A stretch of DNA of 61,446 nt from Epibacterium ulvae. GTDB lineage: Bacteria > Pseudomonadota > Alphaproteobacteria > Rhodobacterales > Rhodobacteraceae. The position numbers and the translations under genes are program-made. This document shows positions 53,680 through 61,446 of this stretch, in pieces (the first letter of the stretch is position 1; each line of letters begins with the position of its first letter). The DNA is taken from assembly GCF_018678075.1 (NCBI RefSeq), contig NZ_JAHHIR010000017.1, positions 1-61,446 on the forward strand, written 5' to 3'. The notes beneath the pieces were generated by a model. That model did not search any database. It was not told the origin of the DNA and saw only the letters and a program-made list of their open reading frames with translations.

Positions 53680-54843
53680 TCACGATGCTTTGCGCTGGGC
53701 CATAGCCTCTGCAAAACGCTCAAACAAGTAATAGCTGTCTTGCGGGCCGGGGCTTGCTTCGGGGTGTTGTTGAACCGAGAAGACCGGACGTTCGCTGATC
53801 CGGATGCCACAGTTGGAGCCGTCAAAGAGCGAGACATGCGTCTCTTCCACGCCCGTAGGCAGGGATTGCGCATCCACGGCAAAACCGTGGTTCATCGATG
53901 TGATCTCAACCTTGCCGGTCTCGTATTCCTTGACCGGGTGGTTGGCACCGTGGTGGCCGTGGTTCATCTTGATCGTTTTGGCACCCAGAGCCAGCGCCAG
54001 CATCTGGTGACCAAGGCAGATGCCAAACATCGGCAGGTCTGTGGTGTCCAGAATGGTCTTGATCATCGGGACAGCATACTCGCCTGTTGCGGCCGGGTCG
54101 CCGGGGCCGTTGGAGAGGAACACACCGTCTGGATTATGCGCGAGCACTTCGTCGGCCGTGGCCGTCGCGGGCAGAACCGTCACATCGCATCCGGCAGAGG
54201 CCAGGCAGCGGAGGATGTTGCGTTTTGCACCAAAGTCCAGGGCGACAACTTTGTGGGTTGGGGCTTCTTGGCGGGTGTAGCCTTCGGGCCAGGCCCACCG
54301 CATTTCGTCCCAACGGTAGGATTGCGCGCAGGTGACGTCTTTGGCCAGATCCATGCCTTCGAGGCCGGGCCAGGCGCGGGCTTTGGCCACCAGCGCTTCG
54401 ATGTCAAAGACACCATCCGGGTTATGGGCGAGGGCAACATGGGGTGCGCCCTGCTGGCGGATCGCGCGGGTCAGGCGACGGGTGTCGATGCCACCAATTG
54501 CAATCCGGCCGGTGCGTGTGAGCCAGGATTTCAGCTCTTCGGTGGCGCGCCAGTTGGACGACAGGGTCGGGTCCCATTTGACCACCATGCCGGCAGCCAC
54601 GGGATCTCCGGTTTCATCGTCTTCTGGATTGACGCCGACGTTGCCGATATGCGGGAAGGTGAAGGTCACGATCTGCCCCGCATAGGACGGGTCCGTCATG
54701 ATCTCCTGATATCCGGTGAGCGCGGTGTTAAAGCACAGCTCGGCCACGGTCTCCCCGGTGGCACCGAAGCCAGTACCATAAAAGACGGTGCCATCGGCAA
54801 GCGCCAAGCAGGCGGTGGGCTTGGACGGGGCGGTAACGACCAT
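53680..54843 (-). CDS. carA: Carbamoyl-phosphate synthase small subunit
   Basis: CarA (387 aa), the glutaminase subunit supplying ammonia for carbamoyl phosphate in arginine and pyrimidine synthesis. The N-terminal domain has FYGTGFGATGETVAELCFNT and YQEIMTDPSYAGQIVTFTFP. The class I amidotransferase triad is Cys in MFGICLGHQ, and His and Glu in VQQHPEASPGP. I chose the ATG at 54843 because GGAGAG lies seven bases ahead; ATGs at 54858 and 54873 are alternatives. carB is not in the window. The yqeY gene is divergent. Confidence 0.96.
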   Translation of the reverse strand: MVVTAPSKPTACLALADGTVFYGTGFGATGETVAELCFNTALTGYQEIMTDPSYAGQIVTFTFPHIGNVGVNPEDDETGDPVAAGMVVKWDPTLSSNWRATEELKSWLTRTGRIAIGGIDTRRLTRAIRQQGAPHVALAHNPDGVFDIEALVAKARAWPGLEGMDLAKDVTCAQSYRWDEMRWAWPEGYTRQEAPTHKVVALDFGAKRNILRCLASAGCDVTVLPATATADEVLAHNPDGVFLSNGPGDPAATGEYAVPMIKTILDTTDLPMFGICLGHQMLALALGAKTIKMNHGHHGANHPVKEYETGKVEITSMNHGFAVDAQSLPTGVEETHVSLFDGSNCGIRISERPVFSVQQHPEASPGPQDSYYLFERFAEAMAQRKAS

Positions 54844-55062
54844 AACGCGACTCTCCATGCGGGTAAAATTCACAGGCTTGTAGGGTGCAGCGCAGGGACG
54901 GTCAAGCAGTGCCCGCCGGCATCCGAGCGAAAATTATGCGTTAAACCTGGTCTGGATCGACCTGTGATTAACAAAAAACGGCGTGGAACAGGCTAAACTT
55001 GTCAGAGGCTGCGAAACTGGGTAATGCTCGTTTTTCCTAATCCTGTTGTATGGAAGATAGAT

Positions 55063-55536
55063 ATGGATACGCGAAAGCGGGTAAACGACGCATTGAAGCA
55101 GGCGATGAAAGACAAAGCCTCTGAGCGTCTGGCCACCCTGCGGCTGATCAATGCTGCCATCAAGGACCGTGAAATTGCCGCGCGTGGCACCAGCGACGAG
55201 GGTGAGATCGCTGATAGCGAGATCCTCGCCATTCTGGGCAAGATGACCAAGCAGCGCACCGAAAGCGCCCGCGCCTATGAGGAAGGCGGACGCCTGGATC
55301 TGGCGGAGCGGGAACTGTCCGAGATCGAGGTTATTCAAGAGTTCCTGCCCAAGCAGCTGGATGACACCCAGATCACGGATGCGATCAAAAATGCAGTTGC
55401 CGAAACCGGCGCAGCATCGATCCGTGACATGGGAAAAGTCATGGCGGCGCTTAAGGCCAAGTTCACGGGCCAAATGGATTTTGGCAAGGTTGGCACGCTG
55501 GTCAAAGATCAGCTTTGTACCTCGGGCGGTTGCTGA
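55063..55536 (+). CDS. GatB/YqeY domain protein
   Basis: YqeY-type protein (157 aa), related to the tail of the GatB amidotransferase subunit that binds tRNA. MDTRKRVNDALKQAMKDKAS, ERLATLRLINAAIKDREI, and the C-terminal DMGKVMAALKAKFTGQMDFG and VGTLVKDQL are family motifs. The ATG at 55063 follows GGAAGATAG; an upstream ATG at 55024 is less likely. It is divergent from carA, an order common in alphaproteobacteria. The exact role (tRNA-linked amidation or RNA binding) is not known. Confidence 0.93.
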   Translation: MDTRKRVNDALKQAMKDKASERLATLRLINAAIKDREIAARGTSDEGEIADSEILAILGKMTKQRTESARAYEEGGRLDLAERELSEIEVIQEFLPKQLDDTQITDAIKNAVAETGAASIRDMGKVMAALKAKFTGQMDFGKVGTLVKDQLCTSGGC

Positions 55537-55576
55537 TCGGCTCGCCCACATCGAATACGATTTCGACTTAAAAAGG

Positions 55577-55599
55577 CCGCCCTTGTGGCGGTTTTTTTT
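55577..55599 (+). terminator. Terminator of yqeY
   Basis: CCGCC-CTTGT-GGCGG followed by eight Ts. The stem is short but the T run is long, and it lies 40 bases after the stop. Confidence 0.8.
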
Positions 55600-55619
55600 A
55601 TGGGCTGGGTCTGGTGATC

Positions 55620-56105
55620 CTATGGTTTGACAAAGAGCGTTTGCAGCTCGCTGAACAGAGCCTCGCGCTCTTCTTCGGACAGGAAGGCACCGATCTCCAC
55701 CTCGCGCCCATTGCCGCGCAGGGTCACATAGTTCGGCACCGGGCCGTCGAATTTGTGAAGGTGGGCCGTGACCCAATAGCGGTTGGCCTGCCACTCTTGC
55801 CGTTGGCGGGCGGGGCCGTGGCGGGTGAGGCGTGCGTCGTCTTCGTCCAGGGTCAGGATCTCAAGCACCTGCGCGTTGCGGCGGCTCAGATCCAGTGCCC
55901 ATTTCAGCCCAAAAAGCGCGACCAGCAGAAATGGCAATATCCCCCATAACACGATGGAGCCGAGGACCGGGATCAGCGGGACCAGCGACAGCGCCGCAGC
56001 CAGTGCGATGACCCGCACATAGCCCTTGGCCGTCAGGGATTGATGGGGCCACAGATGCAACTCGCCTGAATCGGCACTGGGCGGTGTAATCCATTCATAG
56101 GGCAT
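55620..56105 (-). CDS. DUF2244 family membrane protein
   Basis: A 161-aa membrane protein of unknown function. LHLWPHQSLTAKGYVRVIAL leads into two close membrane helices (about residues 29-70, SLVPLIPVLGSIVLWGILPF). A cytoplasmic domain with LDLSRRNAQVLEILTLDEDD and WQANRYWVTAHLHKFDGPVP follows, as in the family. I prefer the ATG at 56105 (MPYEWITPP), with AGG nine bases ahead. An ATG at 56126 would add seven residues but sits two bases after the ctaD terminator. DUF2244 next to ctaD is a recurrent arrangement in alphaproteobacteria, so a link to the oxidase is possible. Confidence 0.87.
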   Translation of the reverse strand: MPYEWITPPSADSGELHLWPHQSLTAKGYVRVIALAAALSLVPLIPVLGSIVLWGILPFLLVALFGLKWALDLSRRNAQVLEILTLDEDDARLTRHGPARQRQEWQANRYWVTAHLHKFDGPVPNYVTLRGNGREVEIGAFLSEEEREALFSELQTLFVKP

Positions 56106-56127
56106 AAGCGGTGCCTGATGTGACATG

Positions 56128-56160
56128 GAAAAAGGGCCCCCGCAGATGCAGGGGCCCTTC
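56128..56160 (-). terminator. Terminator of ctaD
   Basis: AAGGGCCCC and GGGGCCCTT form a perfect 9-bp stem with a 10-base loop, followed on the minus strand by TTTCC. It stands between ctaD and the same-strand DUF2244 gene. Confidence 0.85.
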
Positions 56161-56187
56161 GTTATAATTTGCTGGAAGAGCCGCGCC

Positions 56188-57846
56188 TTAGTGGGCGTGA
56201 GGCTTGTCCCAGTCTTCCTGCTTGGGCAGGATTTCAAACGTGTGCTCTGGCGGAGGCGACGGCAAGGTCCATTCCAGCGTATCGGCATATTCGTTCCAGT
56301 AGTTGTTCTGGGTCACTTTGGCGCCGCGCAGCAGCGAGTAGATGACAACACCAAAGAACAGCAGGAACGAGGCAAAGGAAATGAACGCACCGTAAGATGA
56401 GATCTTGTTCCAGTATGCGAACCCTTCTGGATAGTCGATGTAACGACGCGGCATGCCCTGACGACCCAAGAAGTGCTGTGGGAAGAAGGTCAGGTTTGCG
56501 CCGATGAAGAACAGCCAGAAATGGATCTGTGCGCCCAGCTCGTTGTAGTGACGGCCGGTGACTTTACCGAAGTAGAAGTAGATGCCTGAGAAGATCGCGA
56601 AGACCGCGCCGAGGCTCATCACATAGTGGAAGTGTGCCACAACATAGTAGGTGTCGTGATACGCACGGTCCACAGCCGCCTGCGACAGAACCACACCGGT
56701 CACACCACCAACGGTGAACAGGAACAGGAAGCCAAAGGCGAACAGCATCGGCGCTTTGAATTCAATTGAGCCCTGCCACATGGTGGCGATCCACGAGAAG
56801 ACTTTGACGCCTGTTGGCACCGCGATGACCATTGTTGCCAGCATAAAGTAGGCCTGCTGGTTCAGGGTCATCCCAACGGTGTACATGTGGTGCGCCCAAA
56901 CAACAAAGCCCAGAACACCAATCGCAATGATCGCCCAGACCATCGGCAAGTAGCCAAAGACTGGCTTGCGCGAGAAGGTCGCGATCACGTGAGAGATGAT
57001 GCCAAAGCCCGGCAGGATCACGATGTACACTTCAGGGTGGCCAAAGAACCACAGGATGTGCTGGTACAGGATCGGGTCGCCGCCACCTGAGGGGTCAAAG
57101 AAGGTGAACCCAAAGTTACGATCCATCAGCAACATGGTGATCGCGCCCGCCAGAACCGGCAGGGACAAGAGAATCAGCCACGAGGTGACAAAGATCGACC
57201 AGGAGAACAACGGCACCTTGAACAGGGTCATGCCAGGGGCACGCATGTTCAGGAAGGTTGTGATCATGTTGATCGCGCCCAGAATGGACGAGGCACCCGA
57301 GACGTGAACGGCAAAGATCGCCAGATCCATCGAGTAGCCGCCTTCGTTCACTGACAGCGGCGGGTACAGAACCCAACCTACGCCGGAACCCAGCTGATCG
57401 TTACCACCGGGGCTAAAGACGGAACAGACCGCCAGCATGGTGCCGGCAACGTACATCCAGAAGCTCAGATTGTTCATCCGCGGGAAGGCCATGTCCGGTG
57501 CACCAATCTGCAACGGCATGAAATAGTTGCCAAAACCGCCAAACAACGCCGGGATCACAACAAAGAACATCATCAAGATGCCGTGGCCCGTGATCAGGAC
57601 GTTCCAGAGGTGCCCATTGGGCGTACATGGGTCAGAGGCAAAGCCTTCCAGACACATATATTGGACGCCTGGATCCATCAGTTCCAGACGCATGTAAACG
57701 GTGAAGATAACAGAGATCAGACCCACGATCGATGAAACGATCAGGTAAAGGATCCCGATATCCTTGTGATTTGTGCTCATGAACCAGCGGGTAAAGAAAC
57801 CGCGTTCATCTTCGTGGCCGTGACCATGAATGGCTGCATCTGCCAT
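56188..57846 (-). CDS. ctaD: Cytochrome c oxidase subunit I
   Basis: Catalytic subunit (552 aa) of the aa3-type oxidase, with low-spin haem a and the haem a3-CuB centre. Twelve helices are visible. Haem and CuB histidines lie in [27 protein letters not shown] (the His-Tyr cross-link pair), [11 protein letters not shown] and [12 protein letters not shown]. The K channel ([10 protein letters not shown]) is present, and so are the D-channel residues near the N terminus ([12 protein letters not shown]). The ATG at 57846 follows CAGGAGGCACC. It stands alone, some 47 kb from the ctaC-ctaE operon that makes its partners. A perfect FNR box is 109 bases upstream. Confidence 0.98.
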   Translation of the reverse strand: MADAAIHGHGHEDERGFFTRWFMSTNHKDIGILYLIVSSIVGLISVIFTVYMRLELMDPGVQYMCLEGFASDPCTPNGHLWNVLITGHGILMMFFVVIPALFGGFGNYFMPLQIGAPDMAFPRMNNLSFWMYVAGTMLAVCSVFSPGGNDQLGSGVGWVLYPPLSVNEGGYSMDLAIFAVHVSGASSILGAINMITTFLNMRAPGMTLFKVPLFSWSIFVTSWLILLSLPVLAGAITMLLMDRNFGFTFFDPSGGGDPILYQHILWFFGHPEVYIVILPGFGIISHVIATFSRKPVFGYLPMVWAIIAIGVLGFVVWAHHMYTVGMTLNQQAYFMLATMVIAVPTGVKVFSWIATMWQGSIEFKAPMLFAFGFLFLFTVGGVTGVVLSQAAVDRAYHDTYYVVAHFHYVMSLGAVFAIFSGIYFYFGKVTGRHYNELGAQIHFWLFFIGANLTFFPQHFLGRQGMPRRYIDYPEGFAYWNKISSYGAFISFASFLLFFGVVIYSLLRGAKVTQNNYWNEYADTLEWTLPSPPPEHTFEILPKQEDWDKPHAH

Positions 57847-57954
57847 TAAGGTGCCTCCTGTGTACATACCTGCAGGCCGCGCGGCATCCTCCCGGCAGCC
57901 CGAACCCTCAGGAGAGTTTTTAGAGCGCTCGCCCCAGTGCTTCAATGGCCGAGT

Positions 57955-57968
57955 TTGATCTAGATCAA
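57955..57968. promoter_or_regulatory. Perfect FNR/FnrL box upstream of ctaD
   Basis: TTGATCTAGATCAA is a full palindrome matching TTGAT-N4-ATCAA exactly. It lies 109 bases before the ctaD start and 151 bases before the divergent HIT gene. It pairs with the equally perfect box before ctaC. Confidence 0.78.
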
Positions 57969-58119
57969 GAATAATTGTCGCGGCTGGTTGAATTTTTCCG
58001 CCGCTTACGGTGGGTCGGTGGGTTGCGGGCAGGGTACAGGCGGCGGGAAATGGCGCTTGACCTGATGCCGGTGGGGGTCGAAAACCCAAATGACGGTGAT
58101 TTCACAGGAGGGCTGCGCG

Positions 58120-58539
58120 ATGGCGAGCTATGATCCAGACAATATTTTTGCCAAGATTTTGCGCGGGGAGATCCCGTCCGAGACAGTCTATGAAGATGAC
58201 GCGACGCTGGCCTTTATGGATATCATGCCACGCTCGGACGGGCATTTGCTGGTGATCCCCAAAACGCCGTGCCGCAACACATTGGACGCCACGCCCGACC
58301 AATTGTGTGCTGTGATCAAAACGGTGCAAAAACTGGCACTTGCCGCCAAGTCCGCCTTTGATGCGGATGGTGTGACCATCCAGCAATTCAACGAGGCCGC
58401 AGGCGGGCAAGAGGTCTTTCACCTGCACTTCCACGTGCTGCCGCGTCACGAAGGTCTGCCGCTGCGCCCGGCGGGCAATATGGGGGATATGGCCGCAATC
58501 AAAGCCCATGCGGAAAAGATCCGGCAGGCCATAGCGTAA
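58120..58539 (+). CDS. HIT family protein
   Basis: Histidine-triad nucleotide hydrolase (139 aa) of the HINT branch. The triad is H101, H103 and H105 in FHLHFHVLPR, with H105 the nucleophile position by family analogy. IFAKILRGEIPSETVYEDD is the standard N terminus. It probably hydrolyses AMP-N-linked or dinucleoside substrates. I chose the ATG at 58120 behind GGAGGG; a longer frame to 58090 has no support. Confidence 0.94.
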   Translation: MASYDPDNIFAKILRGEIPSETVYEDDATLAFMDIMPRSDGHLLVIPKTPCRNTLDATPDQLCAVIKTVQKLALAAKSAFDADGVTIQQFNEAAGGQEVFHLHFHVLPRHEGLPLRPAGNMGDMAAIKAHAEKIRQAIA

Positions 58540-58578
58540 TCTGATTGGGGCAGGGCAACGGCTCTGCCGCCAGATCAA

Positions 58579-59235
58579 TCAGGTGTCGGTGTTGAAGATT
58601 TCTTCAAAGCTCTGACGCAGCGCCACATCCACATCATCCATGCCAACCGGCAAGCCGAGGTCAACCAGGCTTGTCACACCAAAGTCTGAGATGCCGCAGG
58701 GCACGATTCCCGTGAAATGCTCCAAATCGGGTTCCACGTTGATCGAGATGCCGTGAAAGCTGACCCATTTGCGCAGGCGAATGCCAATGGCCGCGATCTT
58801 GTCTTCGGCTGTCTGACCAGTCACGGTTTTGGGGCGGTCGGGACGTTCGACCCAGACACCAACCCGGCCTTCGCGGATCTCACCTTTGATGTTGAACTTG
58901 TCCAGCGCGCTGATCACCCAGCTCTCGAGATCCTGCACAAATTGGCGCACGTCTTTGCCGCGTTTTGCCACATCCAGCATGACATAAACGACTCGCTGTC
59001 CCGGTCCGTGATAGGTGTATTGCCCGCCGCGCTTGCTGTCATAGACCGGAAATCGGTCGGGATCGGTTAAATCCTGCCGTTTCGCAGAGGTGCCTGCAGT
59101 GTAAAGCGACGGATGCTCCAGCAGCCAAATGCATTCGTCCGCCTCACCTGCGGAAATACGTGCAACCCGTTCTTCCATAAAGGCAACAGCGTCCTCATAG
59201 CTCACCAAACCTTCTGCGGTGATCCATTCAACCAT
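58579..59235 (-). CDS. lipB: Octanoyltransferase LipB
   Basis: LipB (218 aa) moves octanoyl groups from acyl carrier protein to lipoyl domains of the 2-oxoacid dehydrogenases and the glycine cleavage system. [20 protein letters not shown] is the signature. The catalytic pair is K146 (DKIAAIGIR) and C180 (GIVPCGIS). The ATG at 59235 follows AAGGAG. It is convergent with the HIT gene. Confidence 0.96.
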   Translation of the reverse strand: MVEWITAEGLVSYEDAVAFMEERVARISAGEADECIWLLEHPSLYTAGTSAKRQDLTDPDRFPVYDSKRGGQYTYHGPGQRVVYVMLDVAKRGKDVRQFVQDLESWVISALDKFNIKGEIREGRVGVWVERPDRPKTVTGQTAEDKIAAIGIRLRKWVSFHGISINVEPDLEHFTGIVPCGISDFGVTSLVDLGLPVGMDDVDVALRQSFEEIFNTDT

Positions 59236-59365
59236 TGTCCCAAACTCCTTAGGTCCATCGCATTTGCCGTTAAACCTACACAAAGCAAGCAAGACAGGAC
59301 TCGCCAGATTGCGCCAGGCTGCGGTATTCTGATTCTGTTGTGAGTAATCCATAGAGGTGAGTGTG

Positions 59366-60997
59366 ATGTCTTCCAAGGCGCTTCGGGCCGCAGTGGCCAC
59401 TTCATTCCTTTTGACGACGGCCTCTGGTCCTGCGATGGCCAGCGATTTGGGGGCAGCGCTTGTTGGAGGGATCATTGGCGGGGTAATCACCAATGAGGTG
59501 AACAAGAACCGTCGTTCGACACCGCGAACATCAACCCGCAGTTCGACCGCTTACAGCGCCTCTCGGGTCGCCAACCGCGAGACGCAGACCGCGCTGAACT
59601 ACTTCAGCTTCCCGGCTGGCACGCCAGATGGCGTCATGGGCAGCCGCTCTCGCGCCGCCATGTCACAGTACCAAGTCTTTATGGGGTTTCCGGCGACCGG
59701 AAATCTGACCCCGTATGAGCGTGATTTCCTAGTGACCTCGTTCAACCGGGCGCAAATCGGCGGACCGCAGGTTATCAAGGCCGTGCAAGGCCCCAATGGC
59801 GTGCGCAGCCTGTTGCACACCTGGCGCGACGAGAGCTTTGGCAAACCTGCCAGCACCGGATATGCGGGGCTTCCGATTGAAGTCAGCGAAGCGGTGGATG
59901 AGATCGCCGAAAGTGCCGAGCCCACCGCCGAACAGCTGCTGCAACGCTCTGGTTTTATCCAGCTGGCAGATATGAATGGCGACGGTAAGAATGACTACAT
60001 GATCGACACCTCGGTGTCGGGCTCGTCCTTTTGGTGCGGTGCCAGCCATTGTACCGTGATGGTTTTTGCCTCTACTCCAGACGGCTATCAGCGCAATGAT
60101 TTTCTGGGCCGTGGCGTGACCCCTGCGAATTTCGCCTGCCACCGTGGGTCCTGTAAAATGACCGAAGGGCAGGCGACATTCGCCAATACCACGCCTGCGC
60201 CAGTGCCGGCACCTTCGGCACCTGGTACGGTTCTTGCGTCCAACGAGGCGCCCGCACCTGCAGGCGGTCTGGGTGGCATAACCCTGTTTGAGACGCCGCA
60301 AGCGACCACGCCACAGGCCTCGCTGACCAGCCATTGCAGCAAAGTGAGCCTGCTGACCAGTTCCAGCGGCGGCTATATGACTGTGTCCAATATGACCGAT
60401 CCGGAACTCGCGCTTGGCGAACAGTTCTGCCTTGCTCGGTCTTATGCGATCAACAATGGCGAAGGCATGATGGCCTCTCTGAATGGGGTTACCCAGGCGC
60501 AGGTCGACAATCAGTGCGACCAGTTTGGACCGGCAGTAAAGCCGTTCCTGGCACAGTTGCAGGTCCAGGACGCCAATACGGTGATGAGCAACGTTCAAAA
60601 GTTCATCCTGCAAAGCAATATGTCGCTGGATCAGTTGAACAACACAGCCGCGATCTGCCTGCTGTCCGGCTACCGCCGCGATAACATGGATGTGGCGCTC
60701 GGGGCCGGTCTGATCATGACTGGTCTCGGCAAACGCCCCTATGCGGAACTCATCGGCCACCACATCGCCCTTGGCTTTGGTGCACCGACATCCGTGCAGC
60801 GTGCGCAGGACTGGTACGGGGTTGCCGTCACGGCTCTTGAAGGTGGAGCAGAGCCGGTTTTTGCCCCAGGGCAGCCGGAACGTGTGGCGCTTGTGAAGCT
60901 TGCAGCAGGTCAGCTGGGCGGCGCCCCGAAACTGGCGCAACCGGTGCCTGCCTCCAGCGATGCGACGGGTCTACCAACCTTTAGCTTTGGCGACTGA
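59366..60997 (+). CDS. Secreted peptidoglycan-binding protein with a calcium-loop-like motif
   Basis: A 543-residue exported protein. The signal peptide ends near residue 26 (GPAMAS). A glycine-rich membrane-like stretch (29-42, [14 protein letters not shown]) resembles a glycine-zipper. A PG-binding-like helix domain covers about 72-125 ([20 protein letters not shown]). [15 protein letters not shown] at about 200-214 has the D-x-N-x-D-G-x-x-D spacing of EF-hand/FG-GAP calcium loops. A proline/alanine linker near 280-315 leads to a C-terminal helical domain (about 330-535) I do not recognise. The ATG at 59366 has GAGG eight bases ahead; GTG at 59357 is possible. It may anchor to the cell wall. 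Confidence 0.78.
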   Translation: MSSKALRAAVATSFLLTTASGPAMASDLGAALVGGIIGGVITNEVNKNRRSTPRTSTRSSTAYSASRVANRETQTALNYFSFPAGTPDGVMGSRSRAAMSQYQVFMGFPATGNLTPYERDFLVTSFNRAQIGGPQVIKAVQGPNGVRSLLHTWRDESFGKPASTGYAGLPIEVSEAVDEIAESAEPTAEQLLQRSGFIQLADMNGDGKNDYMIDTSVSGSSFWCGASHCTVMVFASTPDGYQRNDFLGRGVTPANFACHRGSCKMTEGQATFANTTPAPVPAPSAPGTVLASNEAPAPAGGLGGITLFETPQATTPQASLTSHCSKVSLLTSSSGGYMTVSNMTDPELALGEQFCLARSYAINNGEGMMASLNGVTQAQVDNQCDQFGPAVKPFLAQLQVQDANTVMSNVQKFILQSNMSLDQLNNTAAICLLSGYRRDNMDVALGAGLIMTGLGKRPYAELIGHHIALGFGAPTSVQRAQDWYGVAVTALEGGAEPVFAPGQPERVALVKLAAGQLGGAPKLAQPVPASSDATGLPTFSFGD

Positions 60998-61019
60998 GAC
61001 CTCCCATAATTGCTCCATA

Positions 61020-61051
61020 AAAATGGCCCTACCCAACGGTGGGGCCATTTT
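61020..61051 (+). terminator. Terminator after the peptidoglycan-binding gene
   Basis: AAAATGGCCC (61020-61029) and GGGCCATTTT (61042-61051) make a perfect 10-bp stem with a 12-base loop. Confidence 0.85.
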
Positions 61052-61158
61052 GAGTCCGGCCTCAAAAACCTTCGGCAAAATCTCAACCAATTGGCGTTTT
61101 GCCTCTTTTCAACAAGATACAGCTGGTCTATACGCCCCTTCACCAAGACTATGACAGT

Positions 61159-61245
61159 GCGGTCGTGGCGGAATTGGTAGACGCGCAGCGTTGAGGTCGC
61201 TGTGGGGTAACTCCCGTGGAAGTTCGAGTCTTCTCGACCGCACCA
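61159..61245 (+). tRNA. tRNA-Leu(GAG)
   Basis: An 87-base tRNA with encoded CCA. The acceptor stem pairs GCGGTCG with CGACCGC. The D arm contains GGCGGAATTGGTAGACGC. The anticodon stem CAGCG/CGCTG encloses TTGAGGT, giving anticodon GAG (reads CUC/CUU). A long variable arm, as in class II tRNA-Leu, and the T arm with GTTCGAGTC follow. It lies 161 bases past the previous gene and about 45 bases before an insertion sequence. Confidence 0.95.
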
Positions 61246-61246
61246 T

Positions 61247-61268
61247 TTCACATTTTGATGTGAATTTC
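61247..61268 (+). terminator. Hairpin just after tRNA-Leu
   Basis: TTCACAT-TTTG-ATGTGAA with TTTCTC behind it, starting one base after the CCA end. The stem is AT-rich and modest, but the place fits a tRNA terminator. Confidence 0.6.
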
Positions 61269-61290
61269 TCAAAAAACTCAAATATTATAG

Positions 61291-61446
61291 TGTCTGACGT
61301 CAGCGCCTATGGGTCCAAATAGCGTTATTTGATAAGAGAGTGTTTCTGGCTCATCGTAACCACTGAGGAGTGGAAGATGAGACAGACAACTGGAACCCGC
61401 AAAAGTCCTGGCGAGAAGATCGTCAAAGATATCAAACGCGCCGACC
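61291..61446 (+). mobile_element. IS3-type insertion sequence, left end (cut by window edge)
   Basis: From about 61291 (TGTCTGACGTCAGCGCC) the sequence changes character and runs into an IS3-type orfA. TG at the tip is usual for IS3 family ends. The exact boundary and direct repeats cannot be set without the other end. Confidence 0.55.
61377..61446 (+). CDS. IS3-type transposase OrfA, N-terminal part (cut by window edge)
   Basis: Begins MRQTTGTRKSPGEKIVKDIK and runs off the right edge after 23 codons. The start follows GAGGAGTGGAAG. The segment matches from memory the N terminus of OrfA of IS3-family elements common in roseobacters, in which KIVKDIKRA precedes the helix-turn-helix. The rest lies outside the window. 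Confidence 0.7.
   Translation, partial: MRQTTGTRKSPGEKIVKDIKRAD

Overview
The window reads as a stretch of chromosome from an alphaproteobacterium of the Rhodobacteraceae (Roseobacter group). This rests on gene content and order: an aa3-type cytochrome oxidase split into a ctaC-ctaB-ctaG-ctaE operon and a distant ctaD, a DUF6446 gene between glyQ and glyS, a folB-folP-glmM run, a VPLPA-CTERM protein, a Hint-domain protein, and a split succinyl-CoA:3-ketoacid CoA-transferase. Genes are dense, many overlap by 1-4 bases, and most are housekeeping. No plasmid, phage or CRISPR features were seen inside it. Both ends touch mobile DNA: a tyrosine-recombinase fragment of the kind found beside IS91-like transposases (left), and the start of an IS3-type element just past tRNA-Leu(GAG) (right).

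Layout. 0-3.6 kb: recombinase fragment, scoAB, Hint-domain protein. 3.6-9.3 kb (minus): topA, dprA, tldD. 9.4-17 kb (plus): ctaC, ctaB, a 55-residue membrane protein, ctaG, ctaE, SURF1, thrC, an M16 peptidase and a GNAT, followed by an FAD oxidase. 18.5-24 kb: apt, an RHH regulator with a palindromic operator, a LysE-type exporter, mtnP, an IalB-like secreted protein and a SulP transporter. 24-30.6 kb: an orphan ATP-grasp protein, a frameshifted VPLPA-CTERM gene, an acyltransferase, a flavin reductase and a run of small genes (GNAT, EcsC, NUDIX, DUF1178, SDR). 30.7-43.3 kb: a protease-like periplasmic protein without its catalytic triad, glyQ-DUF6446-glyS, a PPDK-like protein, a SleB hydrolase, folB-folP-glmM. 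43.4-54.9 kb: a solo LuxR regulator, a DMT exporter, ilvC with a divergent pair of Lrp regulators, a UbiH-type hydroxylase, a doubled NTF2-like protein, a HAD phosphatase, a GntR regulator, a MshEN-glycosyltransferase fusion and carA. 55-61.4 kb: yqeY, DUF2244, ctaD, HIT, lipB, a peptidoglycan-binding secreted protein, tRNA-Leu and the IS.

How the parts connect. The clearest system is the aa3 oxidase: subunits I, II and III, haem A precursor synthesis (CtaB), copper delivery (CtaG) and SURF1 are all present but lie about 47 kb apart in two loci. Each locus has a perfect TTGAT-N4-ATCAA FNR/FnrL box upstream, so oxygen-dependent co-regulation is likely. MtnP and Apt together would recycle methylthioadenosine to AMP. 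IlvC is probably controlled by the divergent Lrp pair. FolB, FolP and GlmM form a folate and cell-wall precursor operon.

I did not find one clearly new multi-gene system. The best candidates for undescribed biology are single proteins: the SPOR/peptidoglycan-binding pseudoprotease, the PPDK-like protein with a degenerate ATP side, the FolB with an extra C-terminal domain, and the orphan ATP-grasp protein. Family calls come from reading the sequence and were not checked by database search.
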